Source: an uncultured Faecalibacterium sp. (GTDB taxonomy: Bacteria > Bacillota > Clostridia > Oscillospirales > Ruminococcaceae). Taken from it: 31,184 bases of DNA. Both the position numbers and the translations under genes were made by a program. The notes under the pieces were generated by a model. The model was given only the letters and a program-made list of their open reading frames with translations, did no database searches and had not been told where the DNA came from. Positions within the stretch are counted from its first letter, which is position 1. The number at the start of each line of letters is the position of its first letter. This document shows, piece by piece, positions 6,903 through 14,368 of the stretch. Location of the stretch: assembly GCA_934540955.1 (NCBI GenBank), contig CAKTCY010000020.1:1-31184 (forward strand). The letters are read 5' to 3'.

Positions 6903-7928
6903 TCAGACCTCCGGCGGCGGGCAGCAGCTCTCCCGCGGGATGAGCTTATGCGGCACGATGATCTTTGTTGCCAGAAGGTTCGGGTTTTCGATGTGGTTGA
7001 TGGTCTGGCTGGCGGCCTCCATGCCCAACTGGTAGGGGTTCACGTCCACAGTGGTCAGTTGGGGGCTGGTGATGCGGGAGAACAAGGAGTTATTGAAGGA
7101 CACGATGGACAGATCCTTCGGGACGCGCAGTCCCAGCTTGCCGCAGAACTGCTCCAGCACCACGGCAAGGATATCATCGCTGACCAGCATGGCGGTGGGG
7201 TGGTCCGGGGCGGTGAGCAGGGCTTTCAGCGCTCCCTCATAGGCGTCGTTCAGGGTGTTGACCTCCACGCAGTCCTCTTCCCGGGGGGGGATGCCGTGCT
7301 TGAGCAGGGACATCTGGTAGCCACGCTTGCGCTCTGCAGAGAACAGCATGGCGTTGCTGACTCCGAAATACGCAATGCGGCGGTGGCCCATCTCATAAAG
7401 GTAATCGGTAGCTTCCTCCCCGGCAAGGGCGTTGTCGTTGTCGATGTAGATGGTCTGGTTGGCGGACTGCGCCGCCTTGCCCACAATGACATGGAGCAGT
7501 CCCTCGCTGCGCAGATACGCCGCCACCGGGCAGTCCTTTTTAGAATAGAGCAGGATAAACCCATCTGCCTGTGCGTTGGCCACCATGCTCTGGATGGCGT
7601 CCAGCACCTCGGCATCGTCCTGCCCGGTGATGACCGTGTTTACATACCGCCGCTGGTTGCAGAACTGCCCGATGCCGCGGATGATCTCAAGGTGAAAGGC
7701 GTTTTCGTAGACGTCCCGCTGGGAGGAGGGCAGAATGATGCCGATGGTCTTGGAAAAAGCCTCCACCGGCTCGGCCTCAAAGCTCGGCTCGTAGCCCAGC
7801 TGCGCCATGATGCGGCGCACCCGCTCCTTGGTCTCCCGGCTGATGGAAGGGCTGTCCTTGCAGGTGCGGGACACCGTGGAGGGCGAGACCCCCGCCGCCG
7901 CTGCGACATCCTTAATGGTAACTGCCAT
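6903..7928 (-). CDS. LacI family transcriptional regulator
   Basis: A 341-residue repressor. The N-terminal LacI helix-turn-helix is intact (VTIKDVAAAAGVSPSTVSRTCKDSPSISRETKERVRR, residues 3-39), with the hinge about 45-60 and a periplasmic-binding-like effector domain from about 62 on (IGIILPSS, DGFILLYSKK, RRIAYFGVS, TAMLVSDDILA). It is divergent from the PTS-malQ operon, so it most likely controls malto-oligosaccharide or glucoside uptake and, through a half-site in its own promoter spacer, itself. The effector sugar cannot be read from sequence. A GGGAGGAA box precedes the ATG. Confidence 0.92.
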   Translation of the reverse strand: MAVTIKDVAAAAGVSPSTVSRTCKDSPSISRETKERVRRIMAQLGYEPSFEAEPVEAFSKTIGIILPSSQRDVYENAFHLEIIRGIGQFCNQRRYVNTVITGQDDAEVLDAIQSMVANAQADGFILLYSKKDCPVAAYLRSEGLLHVIVGKAAQSANQTIYIDNDNALAGEEATDYLYEMGHRRIAYFGVSNAMLFSAERKRGYQMSLLKHGIPPREEDCVEVNTLNDAYEGALKALLTAPDHPTAMLVSDDILAVVLEQFCGKLGLRVPKDLSIVSFNNSLFSRITSPQLTTVDVNPYQLGMEAASQTINHIENPNLLATKIIVPHKLIPRESCCPPPEV

Positions 7929-7957
7929 AGTCTGTTCCTCCCTGATATAGTGCTTCT

Positions 7958-7986
7958 ATTGTAAAGCCGTTTGCACGCAATGTCAA
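7958..7986 (-). promoter_or_regulatory. Promoter of the LacI gene
   Basis: On the minus strand TTGACA (7981-7986) and TACAAT (7958-7963) are separated by exactly 17 bases. The spacer carries TTTGCACGCAA (7970-7980), a motif repeated across the divergent region, consistent with autorepression. Confidence 0.75.
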
Positions 7987-8194
7987 TGTTTGCGCACGGA
8001 ATTGCGTAAACTGTGCAACGCTATGCCTGCGTACCTTCGACAATTTCCACAAATAAGCGCACGTTCGCTTGTGCGAAACGTAGAAAAACTATTTTCGCTT
8101 CAAAAAACTCTTGTAAAAATTGCGGAGTTGGATTATTCTTGTTGCGTAAAGTAGTGCAAACATAATGCAAAGCTTGCACAAAACGATGCAAAAA
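7969..8194. promoter_or_regulatory. Divergent control region with clustered TGCAAA/TTTGCA operator half-sites
   Basis: The 284-base gap between the LacI and PTS genes holds many TTTGC/GCAAA motifs. The clearest palindrome is GTTTGCGCA (7988-7996) facing TGCGTAAAC (8003-8011), 9 bp with one mismatch. Near the PTS start TGCAAA occurs at 8155, 8166 and 8187, with a facing TTGCA at 8174-8178. These are likely LacI-family operators. The PTS promoter boxes are not clear; TTGTTG...TAATGC near 8139-8168 is a weak candidate. Confidence 0.5.
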
Positions 8195-8212
8195 GGAATA
8201 AGGAGGAACATC

Positions 8213-9895
8213 ATGGCAACAACAAAAGCGGCTCCGGGCAAAAAGGGGCTCATCAACTTCGACTTCTTACAGAAGCTGGGCAAGGTGCTGATGACGGTCA
8301 TCGCCGTCATGCCGGCTGCCGGTCTGATGATCAGTCTGGGCAAGCTGGTGCAGATGGGCGGCGGCGACATCGCAGCGGTCATGACCATCGGCACCACGAT
8401 GGAGAACATCGGCTGGGCGGTCATCAATAACCTGCACATCCTGTTCGCCGTCGCCATCGGCGGCAGCTGGGCAAAGGAGCGTGCGGGCGGTGCCTTTGCC
8501 GCTGTGCTGGCGTTCGCTCTCATCAACGTCATCACCGGCAACATCTTCGGCGTCACCAGCGCCATGCTGGCAGACCCCAACGCCGTGACCCACACCCTGT
8601 TCGGACAGGAGATCGCCGTCAACGGCTACTTCACCTCCGTGCTGGGTGCACCGGCGCTGAACATGGGTGTGTTCGTGGGCATCATCGCCGGTTTTGTGGG
8701 CGGCGTAGCTTATAATAAGTACTACAACTTCCGCAAGCTGCCGGATGCACTGGCTTTCTTCAACGGTAAGCGCTTCGTGCCCATGGTGGTCATTGCCTAC
8801 TCGGTGGTCATTTCTATCGTGCTGTCGCTGTTCTGGCCTGTGGTGCAGACCGGCATCAATAACTTCGGCATCTGGATCGCAAACTCCTCCGAGACCTCTC
8901 CCGTTCTGGCTCCGTTCATCTATGGTACGCTGGAGCGTCTGCTGCTGCCCTTCGGTCTGCACCACATGCTGACCATCCCCATGAACTACACCTCCTTCGG
9001 CGGCACCTACACCATCGCCACCGGCGTCAACGCGGGCAGTCAGGTGTTTGGTCAGGACCCGCTGTGGCTGGCATGGGCAAACGACCTCATCAACTTCAAA
9101 AAGGCCGGCGATATGGCCGCCTACAACAACCTGCTGGCTACCATCACCCCTGCCCGCTTCAAGGTGGGTCAGATGATCGGTGCTACCGGTCTGCTGCTGG
9201 GCATTGCGCTGGCCATGTACCGCCGTGTGGATGCCGATAAGCGTGCAAATTATAAGTCCATGTTCATCTCCACCGCACTGGCTGTGTTCCTGACCGGCGT
9301 TACCGAGCCGCTGGAATTCATGTTCATGTTCTGCGCCATGCCGCTGTACATTGTGTACGCACTGCTGCAGGGCTGCGCCTTCGCCATGGCGGGCATCATC
9401 CATCTGCGCCTGCACTCCTTCGGCAATCTGGAGTTCATCACCCGCATCCCCATGTCCCTGCAGGCGGGTCTGGGCGGCGATATCATCAACTTTGTGCTCT
9501 GCGTGGTGGCATTCTTCGTCATCGGCTACTTCGTGGCCTACTTCATGATCGGCAAGCTTCAGCTGGCAACGCCGGGCCGTCTGGGCAACTACACCGATGA
9601 CAACGCAGACGATTCTGCCGCCGCCGCAAAGACCGAGAAGAAGGCGGACAAAAAGGCTGACAACGGTCAGGCCGAGCGCATCATCGCCCTGCTGGGCGGC
9701 CGGGAGAACATCGTGCTGGTGGACGCCTGCATGACCCGTCTGCGCGTTACCGTGAAAGACCCCGCCAAGGTGGCCGACCTTGCCGCATGGAAGGCTGAGG
9801 GTGCTCTGAGCCTGCTGGTGAAGGGTGACGGCATTCAGGCCGTGTACGGCCCCAAGGCAGACGTTTTGAAATCTGACATCAACGATATTCTGTAA
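8213..9895 (+). CDS. PTS transporter subunit EIICB, glucose/maltose type
   Basis: A 560-residue phosphotransferase permease that would import and phosphorylate a sugar at the membrane. The EIIC domain (about 12-430) has many hydrophobic helices and signatures such as GTLERLLLPFGLHHML and FLTGVTEPLEFMFMF. A charged Ala/Lys/Asp linker (about 465-485) joins it to a C-terminal EIIB domain with the phospho-cysteine C506 in DACMTRLRV and an IQAVYGP end. No EIIA domain is attached. The start at 8213 is preferred over an upstream in-frame ATG because AAGGAGG sits six to seven bases before it. Linkage to malQ and a LacI regulator points to maltose or a malto-oligosaccharide; glucose remains possible. 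Confidence 0.92.
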   Translation: MATTKAAPGKKGLINFDFLQKLGKVLMTVIAVMPAAGLMISLGKLVQMGGGDIAAVMTIGTTMENIGWAVINNLHILFAVAIGGSWAKERAGGAFAAVLAFALINVITGNIFGVTSAMLADPNAVTHTLFGQEIAVNGYFTSVLGAPALNMGVFVGIIAGFVGGVAYNKYYNFRKLPDALAFFNGKRFVPMVVIAYSVVISIVLSLFWPVVQTGINNFGIWIANSSETSPVLAPFIYGTLERLLLPFGLHHMLTIPMNYTSFGGTYTIATGVNAGSQVFGQDPLWLAWANDLINFKKAGDMAAYNNLLATITPARFKVGQMIGATGLLLGIALAMYRRVDADKRANYKSMFISTALAVFLTGVTEPLEFMFMFCAMPLYIVYALLQGCAFAMAGIIHLRLHSFGNLEFITRIPMSLQAGLGGDIINFVLCVVAFFVIGYFVAYFMIGKLQLATPGRLGNYTDDNADDSAAAAKTEKKADKKADNGQAERIIALLGGRENIVLVDACMTRLRVTVKDPAKVADLAAWKAEGALSLLVKGDGIQAVYGPKADVLKSDINDIL

Positions 9896-9901
9896 AAAAC
9901 T

Positions 9902-10720
9902 ATGAAATTGCTCACATTGAATACCCACAGCCTTATCATCCCGGAGCATGAGGCAAAGCGGGAGATTTTTGTAGACTTCATCGCAAAGGAGCAGCCGGAG
10001 GTGTTCGCCCTGCAGGAGGTGAACCAGACCGCCGCTGCGCCGCTGCTGGCAGAGGCTCCGGCGGGGTACTACCCCTGCCCCGGCAATACCGTGCTGCTGA
10101 AAGCGGACAACCACGCCGCAGCCGTGGCAAAAATGCTGGAGGCGCGGGGCGTGCACTACTATTGGAGTTGGCTCCCGGCAAAGGTGGGCTACGACATTTA
10201 CGATGAGGGCGCGGCGGTGTTCAGCCGTGCACCCATCACCGACGCCGAGAACCTGCTGCTGAGCCAGATCAATGATTACAGCAACTGGAAGACCCGCCGC
10301 ACACTGGGCATCTGTGCAGGAGATGTCTGGTATTATACGGTGCATCTGGGCTGGTGGAAGGACGAGGTAGAGCCCTTCGCCCCCCAGTGGGAAAAGCTTT
10401 CGCAGGCGGCGGGCACCAAAAAGACCGCCTTTCTGCTGGGCGACTTCAACAGTGAAGCCGATGTGCGGGGCGAGGGCTACGACCTTGTCCGGCGCAGCGG
10501 CTGGCAGGATACCTATCAGCTGGCACAGCAGCGGGACGAGGGTTACACGGTGGTGGAAGCCATTGACGGCTGGCGGGATGCCCCGGATGCGGCGGCAAAA
10601 AAGCGCATCGACCAGATCTGGTGCTCCAAGGCCGTGGCTGTCAAGAGCAGCCGGGTGGTGTTTGGCGGTTTGCAGGAGCCGCAGGTGTCTGACCATGCCG
10701 GTGTTATGATCGAGTTATAA
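9902..10720 (+). CDS. Endonuclease/exonuclease/phosphatase family protein
   Basis: A 272-residue protein of the DNase I/inositol-phosphatase fold with no signal peptide. Visible motifs in order: KLLTLNTHS at residues 2-10 (Asn of the metal site), FALQEVNQT near 35-43 (metal-binding Glu), LLGDFNSEADV near 180-190 and a C-terminal SDHAGV (the catalytic Asp-His pair). The gene starts six bases after the PTS stop with no obvious RBS, so it may be translated by coupling, and malQ follows 16 bases later. The substrate is unknown; operon position suggests a phosphorylated sugar or lipid rather than DNA, but that is inference. Confidence 0.85.
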   Translation: MKLLTLNTHSLIIPEHEAKREIFVDFIAKEQPEVFALQEVNQTAAAPLLAEAPAGYYPCPGNTVLLKADNHAAAVAKMLEARGVHYYWSWLPAKVGYDIYDEGAAVFSRAPITDAENLLLSQINDYSNWKTRRTLGICAGDVWYYTVHLGWWKDEVEPFAPQWEKLSQAAGTKKTAFLLGDFNSEADVRGEGYDLVRRSGWQDTYQLAQQRDEGYTVVEAIDGWRDAPDAAAKKRIDQIWCSKAVAVKSSRVVFGGLQEPQVSDHAGVMIEL

Positions 10721-10736
10721 AGGAAGGTAAAAGAAG

Positions 10737-12239
10737 ATGCAGAGAAGTGCAGGCATTTTGCTGCCCATCAGCAGTCTGCCGTCCCCTTACGGCATCGGCT
10801 GCTTTTCGCAGGAAGCATACGACTTTGTGGACTGGCTCAAGGAAGCCGGGCAGACCTATTGGCAGATCTTGCCTCTGGGCGTGACCAGCTATGGCGACAG
10901 CCCCTACCAGAGCTTTTCCGCCTTTGCGGGCAACCCCTATTTCATCAGTCTGGACGCACTGGTGGAGGAAGGGGTGCTGACCGCCGCCGAGTGCAAAAAG
11001 GCAAACTTCGGCCGCAAGGCAGACGACATTGATTACAGCCGCCTGTATACCGAGCGCGGCCGTCTGCTGCGGCTGGCGTACTCCCGCAGCGACATCGGCC
11101 ACAACGAGGCGTTTACGGCATTCTGCGAGAAAAACAAGTGGTGGCTGGACGATTTTGCCCTGTTCATGGCGGTAAAGGACCGCTTTGAGGGCAAGCCGTG
11201 GATCGAGTGGGCAGAGGATATCCGTCTGCGCTGGCAGCCCGCCATGGACTACTACCGCCGGGAGCTGTACTTTGAGGTGGAGTATTACAAGTATCTTCAG
11301 TTCAAGTTTGAGGAGCAGTGGCGCAAGCTGAAGGCCTACGCCAACAGCAAGGGCATTCAGATCATCGGCGATATCCCCATCTATGTGGCGCTGGATTCGG
11401 CGGACGCATGGGCAAACCCGGGGCTGTTCCAGCTGGATAAGGACAACATTCCCACGGCAGTGGCGGGCGTTCCGCCGGACGGCTTTTCCCCCACCGGTCA
11501 GCTGTGGGGCAACCCGCTCTACCGCTGGGAAGCCCACCGCGCGACCGGCTATCAGTGGTGGATCACCCGGCTGTGGTACTGCTTCGAGCTGTACGATGTG
11601 GTGCGCATCGACCACTTCCGCGGCTTCGATGAGTATTTCTCCATCCCCTACGGCAGCGAGACCGCCGTGGACGGCCACTGGGAAAAGGGCCCCGGCATCG
11701 AGCTGTTCCGCGCGGTGGAGCAGGCGCTGGACAAGCGGGAGATCATTGCGGAGGATCTGGGCTACATGAGCGACACCGTGCGGCAGCTGGTGAAAGACAG
11801 CGGTTTCCCCGGCATGAAGGTGCTGGAATTCGCCTTTGACTCCCGCGATACCGGCAGCGCCAGCGACTATCTGCCCCACAACTACCCGGTGAACAGCGTG
11901 GCGTACACCGGCACCCACGACAACGAGACGCTGGTATCCTGGTACCAGACCATCTCTGCCGCCGAGCGCGCCATGGTGCGGGATTACCTGTACGACTACG
12001 CCACTCCGGACGAGCAGCTTTATAAAAGCATGATCGCGCTGATCCTGCGCAGCGCAGCGGCAAGGTGCATCATCCCCATGCAGGACTGGCTGGGGCTGGA
12101 TAACGCTGCCCGCATCAATAAGCCCTCCACCGTAGGCCAAAACTGGCGCTGGCGGCTGAAAAAGACCCAGCTGACAAAGAAGCTCCAAAAGGAGATCTGC
12201 CAGCTGACCACCCGCTACGGCCGAAGGAACTGGGCATAA
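10737..12239 (+). CDS. malQ: 4-alpha-glucanotransferase (amylomaltase, GH77)
   Basis: A 500-residue cytoplasmic enzyme that transfers alpha-1,4-glucan segments between malto-oligosaccharides and releases glucose. GH77 signatures are present throughout: RSAGILLPISSLPSPYGIG at the N-terminus, GDIPIYVALDSADAWANP, the nucleophile D292 in VRIDHFRGF, the acid/base E339 in IIAEDLGYM and D395 in TGTHDNETL. These positions almost match those of Thermus amylomaltase. A GGAAGG box lies upstream. As the last gene of the PTS operon it would process the imported oligosaccharides. A strong terminator follows. Confidence 0.97.
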   Translation: MQRSAGILLPISSLPSPYGIGCFSQEAYDFVDWLKEAGQTYWQILPLGVTSYGDSPYQSFSAFAGNPYFISLDALVEEGVLTAAECKKANFGRKADDIDYSRLYTERGRLLRLAYSRSDIGHNEAFTAFCEKNKWWLDDFALFMAVKDRFEGKPWIEWAEDIRLRWQPAMDYYRRELYFEVEYYKYLQFKFEEQWRKLKAYANSKGIQIIGDIPIYVALDSADAWANPGLFQLDKDNIPTAVAGVPPDGFSPTGQLWGNPLYRWEAHRATGYQWWITRLWYCFELYDVVRIDHFRGFDEYFSIPYGSETAVDGHWEKGPGIELFRAVEQALDKREIIAEDLGYMSDTVRQLVKDSGFPGMKVLEFAFDSRDTGSASDYLPHNYPVNSVAYTGTHDNETLVSWYQTISAAERAMVRDYLYDYATPDEQLYKSMIALILRSAAARCIIPMQDWLGLDNAARINKPSTVGQNWRWRLKKTQLTKKLQKEICQLTTRYGRRNWA

Positions 12240-12248
12240 GGGTAAAAC

Positions 12249-12295
12249 AAAAAGTCCCATGTCTGCACCGTCAAGGTGTCGGCATGGGACTTTTT
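12249..12295. terminator. Bidirectional terminator between malQ and the acetolactate synthase gene
   Basis: AAAAAGTCCCATG (12249-12261) pairs perfectly with CATGGGACTTTTT (12283-12295), with an inner GCACC/GGTGT stem. A T-run follows on the plus strand, and TTTTTGTTTTA on the minus strand, so it serves both convergent transcripts. Confidence 0.92.
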
Positions 12296-12337
12296 ATGTT
12301 TCAGGAACCTGTGATGAAAAGTTGAGAGGATACGAGT

Positions 12338-13996
12338 TTATTCCTCGCTCTGCTGATATACCTCCTTCAGGTGGGCGGAAAGCTTCATGTTTTCGCTGTA
12401 ATCCACCGGCACCACGATGACGCTGGGCACTGTCTGCCGGAAGGCCTCCTCCAGCGTGGGGATCAGGTCGGTGGCCTTTTCCACCCGGTAGCCCTTGCAG
12501 TGCATGGCCTCGGCCAGCAGCTTGAAGTCCGGGTTCGTGAAGTCCACATAGCAGTGCTCGCCGTCAAACTGCTCCTGCTCCTTCCACTTGATCAGCCCGT
12601 AGCTGGAATCCTCCCAGATCAGGGTGACAAAGGGCACCTTCTCGCGCACGGCAGTCTCCAGCTCCTGACTGTTCATCATAAAGCCGCCGTCGCCGCACAC
12701 CGCCAGCACCTTTTTGTCCGGGTTCAGCAGCTTGGCCGCAAAGGCGCCGGGAATGGAAAAGCCCATGCTGGCAAAGCCGTTGGAGATCAGGCAGGTGTTG
12801 GGGGCGTAGCAGTCGTAGTGGCGTGCGATCCACATTTTGTGCGCGCCCACATCGCTGACAAGGATATCCTCCCGTCCCATCACCTTGCGCACATCCGCAA
12901 GGATGCGGGCGGGCTTCATGGGGCAGCTGTCATCTGCGGCCATGGCTGCGTGCTCAGCTACCATGGTCTCACGCAGCTTGAGCGCAAATTCCGGCTCGCT
13001 GTCCCGGCGGGCGCAGCGCAGGATCTCGTAAAGGCTCTCGGAGATGTCGCCCACCACCTCTACGGCGGGCTGATACCGCTTGTTCACGTCTGCGGGGGCG
13101 GTGTCGATGTGCAGGATGGTCATATCCGGCCGTGCGCCCCACTTGGCGGGGGCACACTCTACGATGTCGTAGCCGATGGCGATGATGAGGTCGGCCCGGT
13201 CGAACAGCTGATTCACATAGTCCTTCTGGGGGATGCCGATGGTCCACAGGCTGTATTTGTCGTCCATGGGGATGATGCCCTTGGCCATCATGGTGTTCAC
13301 CACCGGGATGTGCAGCCGGTCGGCCAGCTCGGTAACGGCAGCGGCGGCATGGCCGCGCACCGCCCCGGCACCGGCCAGGATGACCGGGCTCTTTGCCTCG
13401 CTGATGAGCTGCCCGGCGGCAGCAATGTGGGTGGGATCGGCGTAGAGCTCGTGCAGCTGCTGGCGCTTGAGCGGCACAGCATCGGCGGGCATTTTGGCAA
13501 TATTCTGGGGCAGGTCGATGTGGGTGGCACCGGGCTTGCCCTTTTCGGCGTGCTTGAAGGCCAGCCGCACGATCTCGCCCACGGTGTCCGGCCGGATGAT
13601 CTGCTTGGAGCGCTTGGTAATGGGCTCGAACATGGCGGTCAGGTCAAGGTACTGGTGGCTGGTCAGCTGCATCCGGTCGGTACCTACCTGCCCGGTGATG
13701 GCAACCAGCGGTGCACCGTCCAGATAGGCATCGGCTACGCCGGTCACAAGGTTGGTAGCACCGGGGCCAAGGGTAGAAAGGCACACGCCTGCCCGACCGG
13801 TCAGGCGGCCATAGACATCGGCCATAAAGGCGGCGCCCTGCTCGTGGCGCACCGGGATAAAGCGTATATGACTGTCCCGGATGGCAAACATCAGGTCCAG
13901 CGTTTCCTCGCCGGGAATGCCGAACATCACATCCACGCCTTCTGCTTCCAGACAGTCCACCAGCACCTGTGCGGTGGTTTTTGTTTTTTCCTGCAT
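12338..13996 (-). CDS. Acetolactate synthase large subunit-type, TPP-dependent
   Basis: A 552-residue thiamine-diphosphate enzyme expected to condense two pyruvates to 2-acetolactate. The N-terminal TPP pyrimidine-binding domain shows GIPGEETLDL at 26-35 and the conserved Glu E52 in RHEQGAAFMAD, then GPGATNLVTGVADA. The TPP-binding GDG...N motif is at 435-442 (GDGGFMMN). The open frame extends far upstream, but the start at 13996 fits an AGGAG box ten bases before it. No small regulatory subunit gene (ilvN) or ilvC is adjacent, so an AlsS-like catabolic role (acetoin) is as likely as branched-chain synthesis. A promoter and a terminator hairpin lie in its leader. Confidence 0.9.
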   Translation of the reverse strand: MQEKTKTTAQVLVDCLEAEGVDVMFGIPGEETLDLMFAIRDSHIRFIPVRHEQGAAFMADVYGRLTGRAGVCLSTLGPGATNLVTGVADAYLDGAPLVAITGQVGTDRMQLTSHQYLDLTAMFEPITKRSKQIIRPDTVGEIVRLAFKHAEKGKPGATHIDLPQNIAKMPADAVPLKRQQLHELYADPTHIAAAGQLISEAKSPVILAGAGAVRGHAAAAVTELADRLHIPVVNTMMAKGIIPMDDKYSLWTIGIPQKDYVNQLFDRADLIIAIGYDIVECAPAKWGARPDMTILHIDTAPADVNKRYQPAVEVVGDISESLYEILRCARRDSEPEFALKLRETMVAEHAAMAADDSCPMKPARILADVRKVMGREDILVSDVGAHKMWIARHYDCYAPNTCLISNGFASMGFSIPGAFAAKLLNPDKKVLAVCGDGGFMMNSQELETAVREKVPFVTLIWEDSSYGLIKWKEQEQFDGEHCYVDFTNPDFKLLAEAMHCKGYRVEKATDLIPTLEEAFRQTVPSVIVVPVDYSENMKLSAHLKEVYQQSEE

Positions 13997-14021
13997 CTTG
14001 TAAATACTCCTATCATTCATA

Positions 14022-14066
14022 AAAACAAAAAAGGCGGTGCAGCCCGTTTGGGGCCACACTGCCTTT
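14022..14066 (-). terminator. Leader terminator hairpin of the acetolactate synthase gene
   Basis: On the minus strand AAAGGCAGTG (14066-14057) pairs with CACCGCCTTT with one mismatch, an inner GGCCC/GGGC stem extends it, and TTTTTTG follows. It starts about three bases after the predicted transcription start and ends 26 bases before the ATG, so it would abort most transcripts unless antiterminated. Confidence 0.7.
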
Positions 14067-14075
14067 GTCAGCATC

Positions 14076-14104
14076 ATTTTACCGTTTTTTGTCCCCCTGC
14101 ACAA
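14076..14104 (-). promoter_or_regulatory. Promoter of the acetolactate synthase gene
   Basis: On the minus strand TTGTGC (14099-14104) and TAAAAT (14076-14081) with a 17-base spacer. The predicted start is near 14069, giving a leader of only about 73 bases, too short for a T-box or standard riboswitch. Confidence 0.6.
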
Positions 14105-14200
14105 GAGCCAATTTCCACAAAAAGTGCGGGGCGCAAAGGGGGCTGGCTTGACCGCTCTGCCCGAACTTTGCGGGAAATCCCGTTTTTCTGCCGGAAAGCG

Positions 14201-14229
14201 TTGACAAGTGGATTTTATATTTTTATAAT
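14201..14229 (+). promoter_or_regulatory. Consensus promoter of the ATP-grasp/alpha-E operon
   Basis: TTGACA (14201-14206) and TATAAT (14224-14229) are both perfect and spaced by 17 bases. The predicted start is near 14236, exactly where the following hairpin begins. Confidence 0.85.
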
Positions 14230-14235
14230 AAAACC

Positions 14236-14286
14236 AGCACAAGGCGGCGTGGCCCATAAAAGGGGTCACGCCGCCTTGTGCTTTTT
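14236..14286 (+). terminator. Leader terminator hairpin of the ATP-grasp operon
   Basis: GCACAAGGCGGCGTG (14237-14251) pairs perfectly with CACGCCGCCTTGTGC further on, inner CCC/GGG pairs continue it, and TTTTT follows at 14282-14286. It lies 83 bases upstream of the ATP-grasp ATG and at the +1 of its promoter. It is the strongest terminator in the window, yet it sits in a 5' leader. Confidence 0.8.
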
Positions 14287-14368
14287 GCGTTTCCGGGAAG
14301 GAGAGACCGGTAGGGGAAAGACCGGCGATACCGGAAAGCAGAAAATCCAGAAAAAAGAGGGGAGATCT

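Noticed and set aside
6634..7035. A 133-codon plus-strand frame over the tRNA fragment and LacI 3' end
   Set aside because: It starts inside a hairpin with a rare start codon, crosses a terminator and a 17-bp inverted repeat, and is antisense to LacI.
8267..10696. An 809-codon open frame antisense to the PTS and phosphatase-fold genes
   Set aside because: It is an artefact of GC-rich codon use: no RBS, no recognisable domain, low-complexity His/Gln/Val/Gly composition, and it covers two well-identified genes on the other strand.
10704..12260. A 518-codon minus-strand frame opposite malQ
   Set aside because: malQ has all GH77 catalytic residues on the plus strand; the antisense frame has no motif and no start signals.
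13997..14110. T-box riboswitch in the acetolactate synthase leader
   Set aside because: A GCTGCACCGCC stretch faintly recalls a T-box, but the leader from the predicted start is only about 73 bases, with no specifier stem or room for one.
12371..14368. A long plus-strand open frame running into the ATP-grasp gene, as if giving a 1103-residue protein
   Set aside because: The first part is antisense to the acetolactate synthase gene. The ATP-grasp family similarity, the RBS and a consensus promoter all place the start at 14369.
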